Shown here in pieces: positions 48,897 through 59,311 of a stretch of 64,000 nt of DNA. The translations under genes were made by a program, and so were the position numbers. Under the pieces are notes generated by a model, which was not told the DNA's origin, searched no databases, and worked only from the letters and a program-made list of their open reading frames with translations. Every line of letters begins with the position of its first letter. Within the stretch, counting starts at the first letter, position 1. The stretch comes from Dysgonamonadaceae bacterium (lineage in GTDB: Bacteria; Bacteroidota; Bacteroidia; Bacteroidales; Azobacteroidaceae), in NCBI GenBank assembly GCA_031289145.1, contig JAITQA010000054.1, forward strand, positions 1 to 64,000, given 5' to 3'.

Positions 48897-51185
48897 ATGA
48901 CAAAAATTGCAAGAGAAAAGGCTTTGCTTTACCATTCGGAAGGCAAACCGGGCAAAATTGAGGTTGTTCCAACCAAGCCATATAGTACACAGGCCGATCT
49001 TTCTTTGGCTTATTCTCCGGGAGTGGCAGAACCTTGTTTGGAAATAGAGAAAAATTCGGAAACTGCGTACGATTATACTGCAAAAGGTAATTTGGTTGCT
49101 GTCATTTCGAATGGAACGGCTGTGCTGGGCTTGGGAAATATCGGCGCTTTGGCCGGCAAACCGGTAATGGAAGGAAAAGGTTTGTTATTTAAAATATTTG
49201 CCGGGATAGACGTCTTCGATATTGAAGTGGACGAGAAAGACCCGGAAAAGTTTATCGCAGCGGTGAAAGCCATTGCACCCACTTTCGGCGGAATCAACTT
49301 GGAGGATATTAAATCGCCCGAATGTTTTGTAATTGAACGCCGGTTAAAGGCGGAATTAGACATTCCGGTCATGCATGATGACCAACACGGGACGGCTATC
49401 ATCTCTTCTGCCGGTTTGATAAATGCCTTGGAATTGGTTCAAAAGGAAATAGACAAAGTAAAAATTGTGGTGAATGGCGCAGGCGCTTCAGCCATTTCCT
49501 GTACCCGTTTGTATATGGCATTGGGCGCAAAAAAAGAAAATATCGTCATGTGCGATAGCAAAGGCGTTATTTCCGTGCGTCGGAACGACCTGAATGAAGA
49601 GAAGAAATTTTTCGCTACAGAGAAGAATGTCAATACTTTAGCAGAGGCTATGACCGGTGCGGACGTTTTTCTGGGACTATCCGTAGCGGATGTTTTAACG
49701 GAAGAAATGATTTGTAGCATGAACCGTGACCCGATCGTTTTTGCTTTGGCCAATCCGAACCCTGAAATAGCATACGAAAAAGCGAAGGCTTCCCGTCCCG
49801 ATCTGATTTTTGCAACGGGACGTTCCGACTTCCCGAACCAAATCAACAATGTGTTGGGATTCCCCTATATCTTCCGGGGTGCATTGGATGTACGCGCTAC
49901 TACTATTAATGAAGAGATGAAATTGGCAGCCGTAAAAGCAATAGCGGCCTTAGCCAAGGCGCCTGTACCGGATGTAGTAAATGCGGCTTATGGCCTGAGT
50001 GTCCTGTCTTTTGGTCGGGAATACCTGATTCCGAAACCCATGGATCCTCGTTTGCTGACATGGGTGTCGGTAGCTGTTGCAAAAGCGGCTATAGCATCGG
50101 GAGTTGCACGTAAGAAAATAATGAATTGGGTGGTTTATGAAAATCATTTGCGCGATTTAATGGGTTATGATAATAAACTGCTTCGTGAGTTTACCGATAT
50201 GGCTAAGCGCAATCCCAAGCGGGTGGTTTTCGCGGAAGGCAGTCACCCGAATATGCTGAAAGCGGCCGCTCAAGCCAGAGATGAAGGTTTTTGTCATCCG
50301 GTATTGCTGGGAAATGATGAAAGGATTGCTAAATTGGCAACTGAATTGCATATTGATTTGGAGGGTATCGAAATTGTCAATCTGAGGCATGATAATGAAA
50401 TGGAACGCCGCAATCGGTATGCGAAAATCCTGAGTCAGAAAAAAGCGCGTGAAGGTGCAACTTTAGATGAAGCGATTGATAAAATGTTCGAACGCAATTA
50501 TTTCGGTATGATGATGGTAGAAACGGGAGATGCCGACGCTTTTATTACCGGCGTTTATACCAAATATTCCAATACCATAAAAGTAGCAAAAGAGGTAATC
50601 GGGATTCGCAACAATTTCAAAACTTTTGCCGCTATTCACATTATGACCGGTAAAAAAGGAACTTTCTTTTTGGCCGACACTTTGATTAACCGGCATCCTA
50701 CGGCTAATATGTTACAAGATGTTGCCAAATTGACTGTTGATGCCGTTCGTTTCTTCGCGCAAGAACCTGTTATCGCCATGCTTTCTTATTCCAATTTCGG
50801 TGCGGATACAGAAGGTAATCCGGCTGCAGTACACGAAGTGGTCGGTAAAATGCAGGAAGAATTTCCGGATTTGGCTATTGATGGAGAAATGCAGGTGAAT
50901 TTTGCTTTGGATAAGAATTTGCGCGACCTAAAATACCCGTTTACCCGGCTGAAAGGCAAAGATGTAAATACTCTGGTATTTCCCAACCTGACTTCTGCCA
51001 ATATCACACAGAAGTTATTACAGGAAATGGGTGTCGGAGAAATGATAGGTCCCATTCAGGTAGGATTAAAAAAGCCTATTCACTTCACCGATATCGAAAG
51101 TTCGGTTCGCGATATTGTGAATATTACCCGTGTGGCTGTGGTGGATGCTATTGTGCACGAAAAAGTGGCCGGAAAATCATACTAA
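48897..51185 (+). CDS. maeB: NADP-dependent malic enzyme with phosphotransacetylase-like domain
   Basis: 762 residues, the usual size of the two-domain MaeB type. Residues 1-~420 are malic enzyme: [59 protein letters not shown]-like segment ([18 protein letters not shown]) and the NADP site [15 protein letters not shown]. Residues ~430-762 resemble phosphate acetyltransferase ([28 protein letters not shown]) and probably act as a regulatory domain. It converts malate to pyruvate and CO2 with NADPH production. Stands alone between the Nudix and XRE-cupin genes. Confidence 0.95.
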   Translation: MTKIAREKALLYHSEGKPGKIEVVPTKPYSTQADLSLAYSPGVAEPCLEIEKNSETAYDYTAKGNLVAVISNGTAVLGLGNIGALAGKPVMEGKGLLFKIFAGIDVFDIEVDEKDPEKFIAAVKAIAPTFGGINLEDIKSPECFVIERRLKAELDIPVMHDDQHGTAIISSAGLINALELVQKEIDKVKIVVNGAGASAISCTRLYMALGAKKENIVMCDSKGVISVRRNDLNEEKKFFATEKNVNTLAEAMTGADVFLGLSVADVLTEEMICSMNRDPIVFALANPNPEIAYEKAKASRPDLIFATGRSDFPNQINNVLGFPYIFRGALDVRATTINEEMKLAAVKAIAALAKAPVPDVVNAAYGLSVLSFGREYLIPKPMDPRLLTWVSVAVAKAAIASGVARKKIMNWVVYENHLRDLMGYDNKLLREFTDMAKRNPKRVVFAEGSHPNMLKAAAQARDEGFCHPVLLGNDERIAKLATELHIDLEGIEIVNLRHDNEMERRNRYAKILSQKKAREGATLDEAIDKMFERNYFGMMMVETGDADAFITGVYTKYSNTIKVAKEVIGIRNNFKTFAAIHIMTGKKGTFFLADTLINRHPTANMLQDVAKLTVDAVRFFAQEPVIAMLSYSNFGADTEGNPAAVHEVVGKMQEEFPDLAIDGEMQVNFALDKNLRDLKYPFTRLKGKDVNTLVFPNLTSANITQKLLQEMGVGEMIGPIQVGLKKPIHFTDIESSVRDIVNITRVAVVDAIVHEKVAGKSY

Positions 51186-51244
51186 TGTCAAGTTAGCTAA
51201 AAATATAATTTACTTAACAGTAGTAATCAATAAAATAAATACAC

Positions 51245-51796
51245 ATGAATGAACAGATCAAACAGATTGCCGAACGACTGAAAGGCCTAAGAGATTCTTT
51301 AGACCTGTCTATCTCGGAAATGGCGGAGCAGTGCAAGAGGACGCCGGGTGAGATGCAATTATACGAGTCCGGTGAAATCGACATTCCCATGAGTTTTCTT
51401 CTCGATGTAGCCCAGCATTGCAACATTAACACTTCTACCCTGATTTCCGGTGAAGAACCACACATGGACTCGTATTTTCTAACTCGTTTTGGGAAAGGAA
51501 AATTCGTGGAACGGAACAAAGCTTACAAATACCAAGCGCTTGCAAGCGGGTACAAACAGCCCAATGCCGACCCTTTTGAAGTTACGGTCGATCCGGATGA
51601 AAAAGAAATTTATCTCAATTCGCACGAAGGAGAAGAATTTAACTATGTATTGGACGGTTGCCTGTTGTTTCGGATCAACGGCAAAGACTTGGTACTCAAA
51701 GCCGGTGATAGTATTTACTTCGACTCTTCTTATCCACATGGAATGAAAGCTTTAGATAATAAACCCGTCAGATTTTTGGCAATAATACTCAAATAA
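51245..51796 (+). CDS. XRE-cupin transcriptional regulator
   Basis: 183 residues. Residues 1-~65 are a helix-turn-helix (LKGLRDSLDLSISEMAEQCKRTPGEMQLYESGEIDIP). Residues ~105-183 are a cupin fold (EGEEFNYVLDGCLLFRINGKDLVLKAGDSIYFDSSYPHGMKAL). The family senses a small ligand through the cupin. Its stop and the next gene's ATG share a base (TAATG), so it is coupled to the acyl-CoA synthetase gene and probably regulates it. Confidence 0.9.
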   Translation: MNEQIKQIAERLKGLRDSLDLSISEMAEQCKRTPGEMQLYESGEIDIPMSFLLDVAQHCNINTSTLISGEEPHMDSYFLTRFGKGKFVERNKAYKYQALASGYKQPNADPFEVTVDPDEKEIYLNSHEGEEFNYVLDGCLLFRINGKDLVLKAGDSIYFDSSYPHGMKALDNKPVRFLAIILK

Positions 51797-53448
51797 TGGT
51801 AGAAAAGTATCTCAAACAGACGAATTTCCTGCATCAGGAAGATTTCAAAATGAATTTCAAGATAAATGTACCCGAGAATTTCAATTTTTCGTATGATATT
51901 GTAGATGAATGGGCGCGAATCCTGCCGGATAAAAAAGCGCTTTGCTGGGTAAACGACCAGGGAGAACATATTGATTTCTCTTTCCGTGAAATAAAAGAAA
52001 AAAGCGATGCGGCTGCATCCTATTTCCAATCGCTGGGAATAGAGAAAGGCGATATGGTGATGTTGATTCTCAAACGCCGGTATTGGTATTGGTTTGCGCT
52101 GCTGGGTTTGCATAAAATCGGCGCCGTTGCGATTCCGGCTACACATCTTTTAACAAAAAAAGATATTGTTTACCGTTGCAATGCGGCCGATATCAAAGCG
52201 ATTATCAGCGTAGGAGAATCGTTGGTAAACAAACAGGTAGATGCTGCTTTTCCGGAATGTCCCAGTTTGAAATTACGCCTTTCCATCGGCCCGGAAATTC
52301 CTGCCGGATGGTTGGATTTCAGAAAAGGCTTGGCAGCAGCAAAACCTTTTGTCAAACCGGAAAAACCGAGCGATAATGACGACATTATGTTGCTGTATTT
52401 CACTTCCGGAACAACGGGTGAACCGAAGATGGTTATTCATAACTATGCTTATCCTTTGGGACATATCATCACTTCCGGTTATTGGCAAAACCTGAAAAAG
52501 GACAATCTGCACCTTACTTTGGCCGATACCGGTTGGGCAAAAGCAGCTTGGGGAAAGTTGTACGGACAATGGATCATGGGCGCCTGTATTTTTGTCTATG
52601 ACCACGAGAAATTTACCGCCGCCGATATCTTGCGTGTGATGCAGGATTACAAAGTGACTTCGTTTTGCGCTCCGCCCACTATTTATCGGTTTATGATTTT
52701 GGAAGATTTACACAAATACGATCTTTCTGCCCTGAAATATTGTGAAGTAGCCGGTGAACCGTTGAATCCCTCTGTGTTCGACACTTTTTATGAGGCTACC
52801 GGATTAAAACTGATGGAGGGTTTCGGACAGACGGAAACAACGATCACCATTGCTAATTTTCCGTGGATGGAGCCGAAACCAGGTTCGATGGGTATGCCAA
52901 GCCCCGCTTACGATATGGATTTGATTACTGCTGACGGTCGGAGCGCTGAAGACGGCGAGCAAGGTGAAATCATTTTCCGTACTGACCGGCTGAAACCGGT
53001 AGGCCTCTTTTTGGGCTACTACCGTGATCCGGAACTGACGGCAAGCGTCTATAGCGACAATGTGTATCACACCGGCGATATAGCATGGCGTGACGAAGAC
53101 GGCTATTACTGGTTTGTCGGCCGCAACGATGATGTCATCAAAAGTTCGGGTTACCGTATCGGGCCGTTTGAAGTGGAAAGCGCTTTGATGACACATCCGG
53201 CAGTTGTGGAATGTGCGATCACCGGTGCACAGGATGAAGTCCGGGGACAAGTGGTGAAAGCGACTATCATTTTAGCGCAATCATACAAAGAAAAAGCCGG
53301 TCCGGAATTGATCAAAAACATACAAGACCACGTAAAAAGAGTAACGGCGCCTTATAAATATCCACGTATCATCGAATTTGTCGATGAATTGCCGAAGACA
53401 ATCAGTGGCAAAATCCGACGGGTACAGATAAGGGAAGAAGAAAAATAG
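51796..53448 (+). CDS. AMP-forming acyl-CoA synthetase
   Basis: 550 residues of the ANL superfamily, close to medium-chain acyl-CoA ligases. The ATP loop is LLYFTSGTTGEPKMVIH (about 195-210); further motifs are LMEGFGQTETT, GLFLGYYRDPELTASVY, YHTGDIAWRDEDGYYWFVGRNDDVIKSSGYRIGP and the catalytic Lys in LPKTISGKIRRVQIR. It activates a carboxylic acid as acyl-AMP and transfers it to CoA. Start ATG 51796 overlaps the XRE-cupin stop. The acid used is not determined; a link to the far ACP gene is not indicated. Confidence 0.92.
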   Translation: MVEKYLKQTNFLHQEDFKMNFKINVPENFNFSYDIVDEWARILPDKKALCWVNDQGEHIDFSFREIKEKSDAAASYFQSLGIEKGDMVMLILKRRYWYWFALLGLHKIGAVAIPATHLLTKKDIVYRCNAADIKAIISVGESLVNKQVDAAFPECPSLKLRLSIGPEIPAGWLDFRKGLAAAKPFVKPEKPSDNDDIMLLYFTSGTTGEPKMVIHNYAYPLGHIITSGYWQNLKKDNLHLTLADTGWAKAAWGKLYGQWIMGACIFVYDHEKFTAADILRVMQDYKVTSFCAPPTIYRFMILEDLHKYDLSALKYCEVAGEPLNPSVFDTFYEATGLKLMEGFGQTETTITIANFPWMEPKPGSMGMPSPAYDMDLITADGRSAEDGEQGEIIFRTDRLKPVGLFLGYYRDPELTASVYSDNVYHTGDIAWRDEDGYYWFVGRNDDVIKSSGYRIGPFEVESALMTHPAVVECAITGAQDEVRGQVVKATIILAQSYKEKAGPELIKNIQDHVKRVTAPYKYPRIIEFVDELPKTISGKIRRVQIREEEK

Positions 53449-53457
53449 CTTGCCGGA

Positions 53458-54555
53458 TTAAGGAGAAATCCATTGTAAACAAACCGGTTTATTCAGTTGA
53501 ATACACTTCTCTGTATCCTGCAATAAGCCGGTTCTTTTATTTCTCTTGAAGATTTGTATCGTGTTGCTATCGCGGTTGGCACATAAAAGGAAGTTGCCAT
53601 TCGGTGTGATGATAAAATTGCGCGGATGAATTCCTGTGGATTGGGATGCAATAAAAGTCAAACGGCCGGTTTCCGGATGAATCGAAAAAATAGCAATTCC
53701 ATCGGCTTTCAAGCGATTGGAAGCATAAAGAAATCGTCCGTCCGGCGCAATGTGAATATCGGCGCTCCCTTTTCCACCGTTTCCGGAAGTCGTATCGGAT
53801 GCGATATATTGAAAGTTCGAAAGCAAACCGTCATGGTAATGAAAGGCAGCTATCTTTCCTGATAATTCATTTATACAATACAAAAATTTTCCATTCGGAT
53901 GAAACACCAAATGCCGTGGGCCGGAACCGGATTCCAATTGTGTCGTTTTTTCTTCCTCTTTTTTCAGAAAAATAGTGTCTTCCGCTGATTTTAAGTTGAA
54001 CAGATAAATTTTATCTTTTCCTAAATCAGTAGCTAACAGCCATTTTCCGTCAGGAGAAAACACGGTGGTATGCAGATGAGAGGCTGGTGGTTCGGGTGAA
54101 TCGAAAGATTGGGTACGCGGCAGAATCGTCCCATCTTCCGACAAGGGGAAAACCGAAATATTTCCGCCGGTATAATTGGCCGTTACAATAAATGTCTTTC
54201 CCTTATTGCTATTGATGTAACAAGGGTCTGCGCCCCCGGTAGCTTGGGAATTCAAAAAACTTAAAGTTGCAGATTGCTTGTCGATGCGGAAAGCGCTCAC
54301 AGCGCCATCGGATGTTTCATTCACCGAATAAATCGTTTGTTCGTCCGGAGAAACAACTAAATACGACGGATTAAGGATTCCCTTCAGGTCGTTTAAAAAT
54401 GCAAAATCACCCGTTTGGGTATTGAAACGATAAACGGAAATACCGGGCGTACTGCCATCGGAATAAGCGCCAACCAACAGATGCAGGCTTTCGTTGCCGG
54501 ACCGACAGGCAAAAAGCGAGCACACACATACGAATAGAGAACAGATTTTTTTCAT
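53458..54555 (-). CDS. Lactonase-family seven-bladed beta-propeller lipoprotein
   Basis: 365 residues with an N-terminal lipobox-like signal (LFVCVCSLFAC, Cys about 17), so it is probably envelope-anchored. The body matches the 6-phosphogluconolactonase (YbhE/Pgl) propeller family: LVGAYSDGSTPGISVYRF, NPSYLVVSPDEQTIYSVNE, SGPRHLVFHPNGKFLYCINELSG, HIAPDGRFLYASNR and HPRNFIITPNGNFLLCANRD. Because it is exported, the cytosolic pentose-phosphate role is unlikely, and its substrate is unknown. It converges with the acyl-CoA synthetase gene with only nine bases between them. Confidence 0.85.
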   Translation of the reverse strand: MKKICSLFVCVCSLFACRSGNESLHLLVGAYSDGSTPGISVYRFNTQTGDFAFLNDLKGILNPSYLVVSPDEQTIYSVNETSDGAVSAFRIDKQSATLSFLNSQATGGADPCYINSNKGKTFIVTANYTGGNISVFPLSEDGTILPRTQSFDSPEPPASHLHTTVFSPDGKWLLATDLGKDKIYLFNLKSAEDTIFLKKEEEKTTQLESGSGPRHLVFHPNGKFLYCINELSGKIAAFHYHDGLLSNFQYIASDTTSGNGGKGSADIHIAPDGRFLYASNRLKADGIAIFSIHPETGRLTFIASQSTGIHPRNFIITPNGNFLLCANRDSNTIQIFKRNKRTGLLQDTEKCIQLNKPVCLQWISP

Positions 54556-54667
54556 GATACAACTATAAAAAGATCATTTTCTTTCATGCTGATTTTTAAT
54601 TAAACAGGTATTCATTTGTTGTTGTTTTATACAATATAATTTAGATTTTCGTTGCGAATATACACAT

Positions 54668-54712
54668 TTGCTCGCCTACCCCGAGCAAAAGCTCAAGAAG
54701 AGAGGCGAGCAA
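54668..54712 (-). terminator. Hairpin downstream of ackA
   Basis: TTGCTCGCCT (54668-54677) pairs with AGGCGAGCAA (54703-54712); inside it GAGC-AAAA-GCTC forms a second stem. It lies 14 bases after the ackA stop in the direction of transcription. The rest of 54556-54725 shows nothing else. Confidence 0.6.
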
Positions 54713-54725
54713 GCAATCCAAATAA

Positions 54726-55928
54726 CTACCGCTTATTTAGCAGACTCAGTGTATCCTGCGCAATCAAAAATTCTTCGTCCGTTGGGATAACTACTACTTT
54801 CACACGGGAATTACCGGTACTGACGAGTGCTTCAGTCCCCCTTATTTTCATATTCTTTTCCACATCTAATTCGATACCCATGAACGCCATATTTTCACAG
54901 ACCACTGCACGGGTTTCCATTTGATTTTCACCCACTCCACCGGTAAATACCAAGATATCGCATCCGCCCAATGCTGCCGCATAAGCGCCTACATATTTCT
55001 TAATCCGGTAGTTGTACATCTTCAATGCCAACTCGGCACGCAGGTCGCCGTTTTGGATAGCTGTCTCAATTTCGCGCATGTCGGACGAAATGCCTGAAAC
55101 GCCTAAGACGCCGCTGTACTTGTTGACTATCGTTGCAATGGCTTGGGAACCTATATTTTCTTTTTCCATGATATAGGTGATAACGCCTGAATCGACATCT
55201 CCGCACCGGGTACCCATCAACAAGCCCTCAACAGGCGTCATACCCATCGAAGTATCTATTGATTTTCCGTTTTGGATGGCCGCGATGGAGGCGCCGTTAC
55301 CGATATGGCAGGTGATAATTTGCTGTGTTTCATACGGGACATTCAAAAATTCGCAGGCTCTCCGGGAAACATAACGATGGCTGGTTCCATGGAATCCGTA
55401 ACGACGGATGGCATACTTCTCATAAAGCGAGTAAGGCAGACCGTATAAATAAGCGTAGTCCGGCATGGTCTGGTGGAAAGCCGTATCGAACACACCTACT
55501 TGCGGGACATTGGGCATCAGCTCTTTGACTGCGTATATCCCGTTCAGATTAGGCGGATTGTGCAAAGGCGCCAAATCAATACATTCGATGATTTTCCCTA
55601 TCACTTCGTCCGTAATCAGTACGCTGGAATTGAATTTTTCACCGCCATGCACCAAACGGTGCCCCACTGCGCTGATTTCATCCAAAGATCGGATGCAACC
55701 GTATTTTTCACTGGTAATTACCCCCAAAATGTATTCAATACCCGTCTGGTGTTCCAGAATTTCTCCTTCCAGAATTACTTTTTCTCCCGAAGGCAAGGTC
55801 AGTTTCAGAAAAGAACCGGTCAGTCCGATTTTTTCTATTCCCCCTTGAGCCAGCACTGTTTTAGCTTCCATGTCCATCAGTTTATACTTGATGGACGAAC
55901 TGCCGCAATTTAATACCAATATCTTCAT
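54726..55928 (-). CDS. ackA: Acetate kinase
   Basis: 400 residues. It makes ATP and acetate from acetyl phosphate. ASKHA motifs are present: ILVLNCGSSSIKYKLMD at the N-terminus, GHRLVHGGEKF, GVFDTAFHQTMPDYAYLYGLP, RRYGFHGTSHRYVS, ITCHIGNGASIAAIQNGKSIDTSMG and LVFTGGVGENQ. Third gene of a pta / 3-hydroxyacyl-CoA dehydrogenase / ackA operon; two bases separate it from the preceding gene. It completes the acetyl-CoA to acetate route with pta. Confidence 0.97.
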   Translation of the reverse strand: MKILVLNCGSSSIKYKLMDMEAKTVLAQGGIEKIGLTGSFLKLTLPSGEKVILEGEILEHQTGIEYILGVITSEKYGCIRSLDEISAVGHRLVHGGEKFNSSVLITDEVIGKIIECIDLAPLHNPPNLNGIYAVKELMPNVPQVGVFDTAFHQTMPDYAYLYGLPYSLYEKYAIRRYGFHGTSHRYVSRRACEFLNVPYETQQIITCHIGNGASIAAIQNGKSIDTSMGMTPVEGLLMGTRCGDVDSGVITYIMEKENIGSQAIATIVNKYSGVLGVSGISSDMREIETAIQNGDLRAELALKMYNYRIKKYVGAYAAALGGCDILVFTGGVGENQMETRAVVCENMAFMGIELDVEKNMKIRGTEALVSTGNSRVKVVVIPTDEEFLIAQDTLSLLNKR

Positions 55929-55930
55929 TG

Positions 55931-56905
55931 TCAGTTATTAAAAAAAGGATTAATACCGGTTACTTTATCATTCTCATACAAATAAAAACCTTTTCCGGTC
56001 GGAATGCCCAACTGTTTGGTGCGGTAAAGCCGCCAAAGGACAGGGCTGGGTTTGTATCTTGTGTCGCCATATTCATCGAACATGTCTTCCATCAGGCGAA
56101 TTATTTTTTCGATGCCGATTACGTCGGCCATTTGAAAAATACCCAATCGCATACCGTAGACTACAACCGTCAGTCGGTCGATGTCTTCCATTTTCGCAAT
56201 GTTTTCCATAAGCATCCGGCACGCCTCGTTCAGCATGACAATCAACAAACGCATGCTAACCAATCCGTTGCTTTCGTGGACGTCAATAGAATCGTACTTA
56301 ATCAGTTTGGCAAACGCCAATATTTTGTTGTACACCGCTTCGGAAGTAAAAGCGCCCTTCACGATTTCCACTACTTTTGCATCGGGGTGGGCAATGGGAA
56401 AATGCACGCTTACGCAACGCTCCTTGTACTTCAAATCGGATGCCAATTCGCTGATAATAACGGTTGTCGCGTTGGTTGCGATGATTGCTTCCGGCGAAAC
56501 AACGTTTTCGATGTCTTTGAAAGCCTGCTTGCGGAGTAATATGTCGCGCTCACCGGTTTCTTTGTTGTAAGGTATACATTCGATGACGAAATCGCAGGTT
56601 TTCAAAGCCGCATAATCCAAAGAACTTTTGATACGTCCCATGATAGCGCGTTTTTCACCCGGGGTCAATCCCCAGTTTTCTATTCTGGAGTCTAATCCGT
56701 CGCTTATTCTTTTCACTGCAAAATCGATTCTTTCCTGGGTTCTTTCAATAAAAATCACGTCCAAACCGGCGGAAGAAGTCAGCCGGATAATGTTCCGTCC
56801 GTCTTTTCCCGCTCCGACTACGCCTATTTTTGAAAACAGGGTTTTTTTCTTGTCTTTCGAAAAAAGTCCGAAAGGCTCAATAGGTTCAATAATTGTTTCT
56901 GCCAT
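55931..56905 (-). CDS. 3-hydroxyacyl-CoA dehydrogenase family protein
   Basis: 324 residues. The NAD fold contains KIGVVGAGKDGRNIIRL (GxGxxG), followed by CDFVIECIPYNKETGE, AIIATNATTVIISELASDLKY and SVHFPIAHPDAKVVEIVKG. The C-terminal domain contains DVHESNGLVSMRLLIVMLNEACRMLM and IPTGKGFYLYEN. It interconverts 3-hydroxyacyl-CoA and 3-oxoacyl-CoA. The usual catalytic His-Phe-Phe-Asn-Pro stretch reads HFPIAHP, so the substrate may differ. Its place between pta and ackA is unusual. Confidence 0.88.
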   Translation of the reverse strand: MAETIIEPIEPFGLFSKDKKKTLFSKIGVVGAGKDGRNIIRLTSSAGLDVIFIERTQERIDFAVKRISDGLDSRIENWGLTPGEKRAIMGRIKSSLDYAALKTCDFVIECIPYNKETGERDILLRKQAFKDIENVVSPEAIIATNATTVIISELASDLKYKERCVSVHFPIAHPDAKVVEIVKGAFTSEAVYNKILAFAKLIKYDSIDVHESNGLVSMRLLIVMLNEACRMLMENIAKMEDIDRLTVVVYGMRLGIFQMADVIGIEKIIRLMEDMFDEYGDTRYKPSPVLWRLYRTKQLGIPTGKGFYLYENDKVTGINPFFNN

Positions 56906-56921
56906 ACTGTTGTTATTATAA

Positions 56922-57947
56922 TTATGCGTTCGTGTTATTATTTTTCTTCATTCCGATAGCCTGATTGGCGCAGATAGCAATCATTTTATAAATATCATCT
57001 ACCGAACAGCCCCGCGAAAGGTCGTTCACCGGTGCAGCCATTCCCTGAAGAATAGGGCCTACGGCTTCCGCATTTCCCAAGCGTTGCACCAATTTGTAAG
57101 AGATATTACCACATTCCAAGTTCGGGAATACCAGCACAGTCGCTTTTCCGGCAACCGGACTTCCCGGCGCTTTGCTGCTGCCTACCGAAGGAACCAAAGC
57201 GGCGTCGGCTTGTAATTCTCCGTCTATCAATAAACCGGGATCCAGTTCTTTCGCAATCCGGGTAGCCTCGGTTACCTTGTCGATCAGTTCGTGCTTGGCG
57301 CTGCCCTTGGTCGAAAAACTCAACATGGCCACGGTGGGTTCCACACCCACGATGGAACGGGTAGTTTGCGCCGTAGCCACTGCTATTTCGGCCAACTCGC
57401 GTGCATTGGGATTGGGCATGACGGCACAATCGGCAAAAACCAGAATGCCGTCGGCGCCATAGAAGCTATCCTGAACAAACATCAGGAAAGCGCCTGAAAC
57501 CACGCTGATTCCGGGAAGCGTTTTGATAATCTGTAAGGCCGGTCTCAAGACGTCGCCCGTGGTGTTGCGTGCACCTGCAATTTCTCCGTCCGCATCCCCG
57601 TTTTTTATCATCAAACAAGCAATATACAAAGGGTCTTCGGTTAGTTTCCCTGCTTGTTCGGGTGTCATTCCCTTGTTTTTACGCAATTCATAGAGGAGTT
57701 GGGTGTAAACCTCTTTTTTGTCGTAATGGAGTGGGTCGATGATGGTGGCTTCACCGATATGGTCCAGGTCGTGCTGTTTCGCTAAATCCTTTATTGCATC
57801 GGGATTTCCGATGAGTACGATTTCTGCAATTTTGTCTGCCAATACGCTGTTTGCCGCTTTAAGCGTGCGCACTTCATCTCCTTCCGGAAGCACAATCCGC
57901 TGTCTATCAGCTTGTGCCCTTTTGATAATGTCTATTAATAAACCCAT
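56922..57947 (-). CDS. pta: Phosphate acetyltransferase
   Basis: 341 residues, the short single-domain Pta. Motifs: RIVLPEGDEVRTLKAA, DPLYIACLMIKNGDADGEIAGA, LVFADCAVMPNPNARELAEIAV, AMLSFSTKGSAKHE, DGELQADAALVP and VLVFPNLECGNISYKLVQRLG. It turns acetyl-CoA and phosphate into acetyl phosphate for ackA. First gene of the operon. An AT-rich upstream region contains a minus-strand TAATTTTG box without a well-placed -33 element. Confidence 0.97.
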   Translation of the reverse strand: MGLLIDIIKRAQADRQRIVLPEGDEVRTLKAANSVLADKIAEIVLIGNPDAIKDLAKQHDLDHIGEATIIDPLHYDKKEVYTQLLYELRKNKGMTPEQAGKLTEDPLYIACLMIKNGDADGEIAGARNTTGDVLRPALQIIKTLPGISVVSGAFLMFVQDSFYGADGILVFADCAVMPNPNARELAEIAVATAQTTRSIVGVEPTVAMLSFSTKGSAKHELIDKVTEATRIAKELDPGLLIDGELQADAALVPSVGSSKAPGSPVAGKATVLVFPNLECGNISYKLVQRLGNAEAVGPILQGMAAPVNDLSRGCSVDDIYKMIAICANQAIGMKKNNNTNA

Positions 57948-58060
57948 AGCTATGAAATTTTATTGATGTGTTATTGAATTTTGCTACAAAATTACAAAAA
58001 TTGTAATATAGAGTTTGCAAAATTGGGTTTTTTTATCGGAATCACAATTTATATTATTTT

Positions 58061-58093
58061 TTTTAAGTAAAATAAATTAATTTTGTATCTTTG
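58061..58093 (+). promoter_or_regulatory. Promoter TTTT-N21-TATCTTTG of uxuA
   Basis: TATCTTTG (58086-58093) matches the -7 consensus; TTTT (58061-58064) is three of four in the -33 box at 21 bases. The ATG follows 31 bases later. Confidence 0.65.
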
Positions 58094-58124
58094 CGTCGTA
58101 ATAATTTTGAAACAACATTGATTT

Positions 58125-59294
58125 ATGTATTTAGCAGAACAAACGTGGAGATGGTATGGCCCCAACGACTCTGTCGGCTTGTGGGACATTCGCCAGGCAG
58201 GCGCAACCGGGATTGTTACCGCGTTGCATCATATTCCCAATGGGGAAGTATGGACAAAGGAGGAAATCCTGCAGCGCAAAAAAATGATTGCGGAGACCGG
58301 ACTTGTCTGGTCTGTCGTAGAAAGCGTCCCCGTCCATGAGCATATCAAGACGCAAACCGATGATTTCCGGAAATATATAGATAATTACAAAGAAAGTATC
58401 CGAAACTTGGGCGCTTGCGGCATTTATGTGGTGACTTACAACTTCATGCCTGTTTTGGATTGGACACGCACCGATTTGGCTTATACCTTGCCCGACGGTT
58501 CAAAAGCTTTGCGTTTTGAAAAAGCGGCTTTTGTGGCGTTTGACTGTTTTATCCTGAAGCGGCCGGGGGCGGAAAAAGAGTATTCTCCCGAAGAGATAGC
58601 CAAAGCCAAAGCCCGGTTTGCGCAAATGAGCGATGAAGACAAACACCTGTTGACCCGAAATATCATTGCCGGTCTGCCCGGTTCGGAAGAGAGTTTCACT
58701 GTTGCACAGTTTCAGGAAGCCTTAGACCGTTATCGGGATGTGGATGCGGAAACGCTTCGCCGGAACCTGGTTTATTTCCTGAATGAAATTTGCCCGGTGG
58801 CTGATGAGGCAGGCGTACAAATGGTTATCCACGCAGACGACCCGCCTTATCCTATTTTGGGCTTACCGCGTATATTAAGTACCGAGGAAGACTTTCTCCG
58901 ATTAACAGAGGCCGTTCCCAACCGGTCGAATGGTCTTTGTCTCTGCACCGGTTCGTTTGGCGTGCGGGCAGATAACGACCTTCCGGGAATGATGGAACGC
59001 TTGGGTGACCGGATAGGTTTCGTTCACCTGCGCAGCACACAACGGGATGAAGAAGGCAATTTCTACGAAGCCAATCACTTGGAAGGCAACGTGGATATGT
59101 ACAATGTGATGAAACAACTTTTCCTTCTCCAGCAACGGCGGAAAGTATCTATTCCTATCCGTCCCGACCATGGGCACCAGATGGTAGATGACTTGAAGAA
59201 AAAAACCAATCCGGGCTATTCCTGCATTGGACGTCTTCGTGGCTTGGCAGAGTTGCGCGGCTTGGAAATGGGGATAGCGAAATCAATCGGATAA
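58125..59294 (+). CDS. uxuA: Mannonate dehydratase
   Basis: 389 residues. It dehydrates D-mannonate to 2-keto-3-deoxygluconate in glucuronate breakdown. Family motifs: [39 protein letters not shown] split around residues 5-42, [64 protein letters not shown] and IRPDHGHQM. Cys, His and Asp in these segments bind the metal. The gene is single, with its own promoter, and converges on mazG. Related hexuronate genes are not in the window. Confidence 0.96.
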   Translation: MYLAEQTWRWYGPNDSVGLWDIRQAGATGIVTALHHIPNGEVWTKEEILQRKKMIAETGLVWSVVESVPVHEHIKTQTDDFRKYIDNYKESIRNLGACGIYVVTYNFMPVLDWTRTDLAYTLPDGSKALRFEKAAFVAFDCFILKRPGAEKEYSPEEIAKAKARFAQMSDEDKHLLTRNIIAGLPGSEESFTVAQFQEALDRYRDVDAETLRRNLVYFLNEICPVADEAGVQMVIHADDPPYPILGLPRILSTEEDFLRLTEAVPNRSNGLCLCTGSFGVRADNDLPGMMERLGDRIGFVHLRSTQRDEEGNFYEANHLEGNVDMYNVMKQLFLLQQRRKVSIPIRPDHGHQMVDDLKKKTNPGYSCIGRLRGLAELRGLEMGIAKSIG

Positions 59295-59311
59295 GCGATA
59301 CCGTCTTTTCT

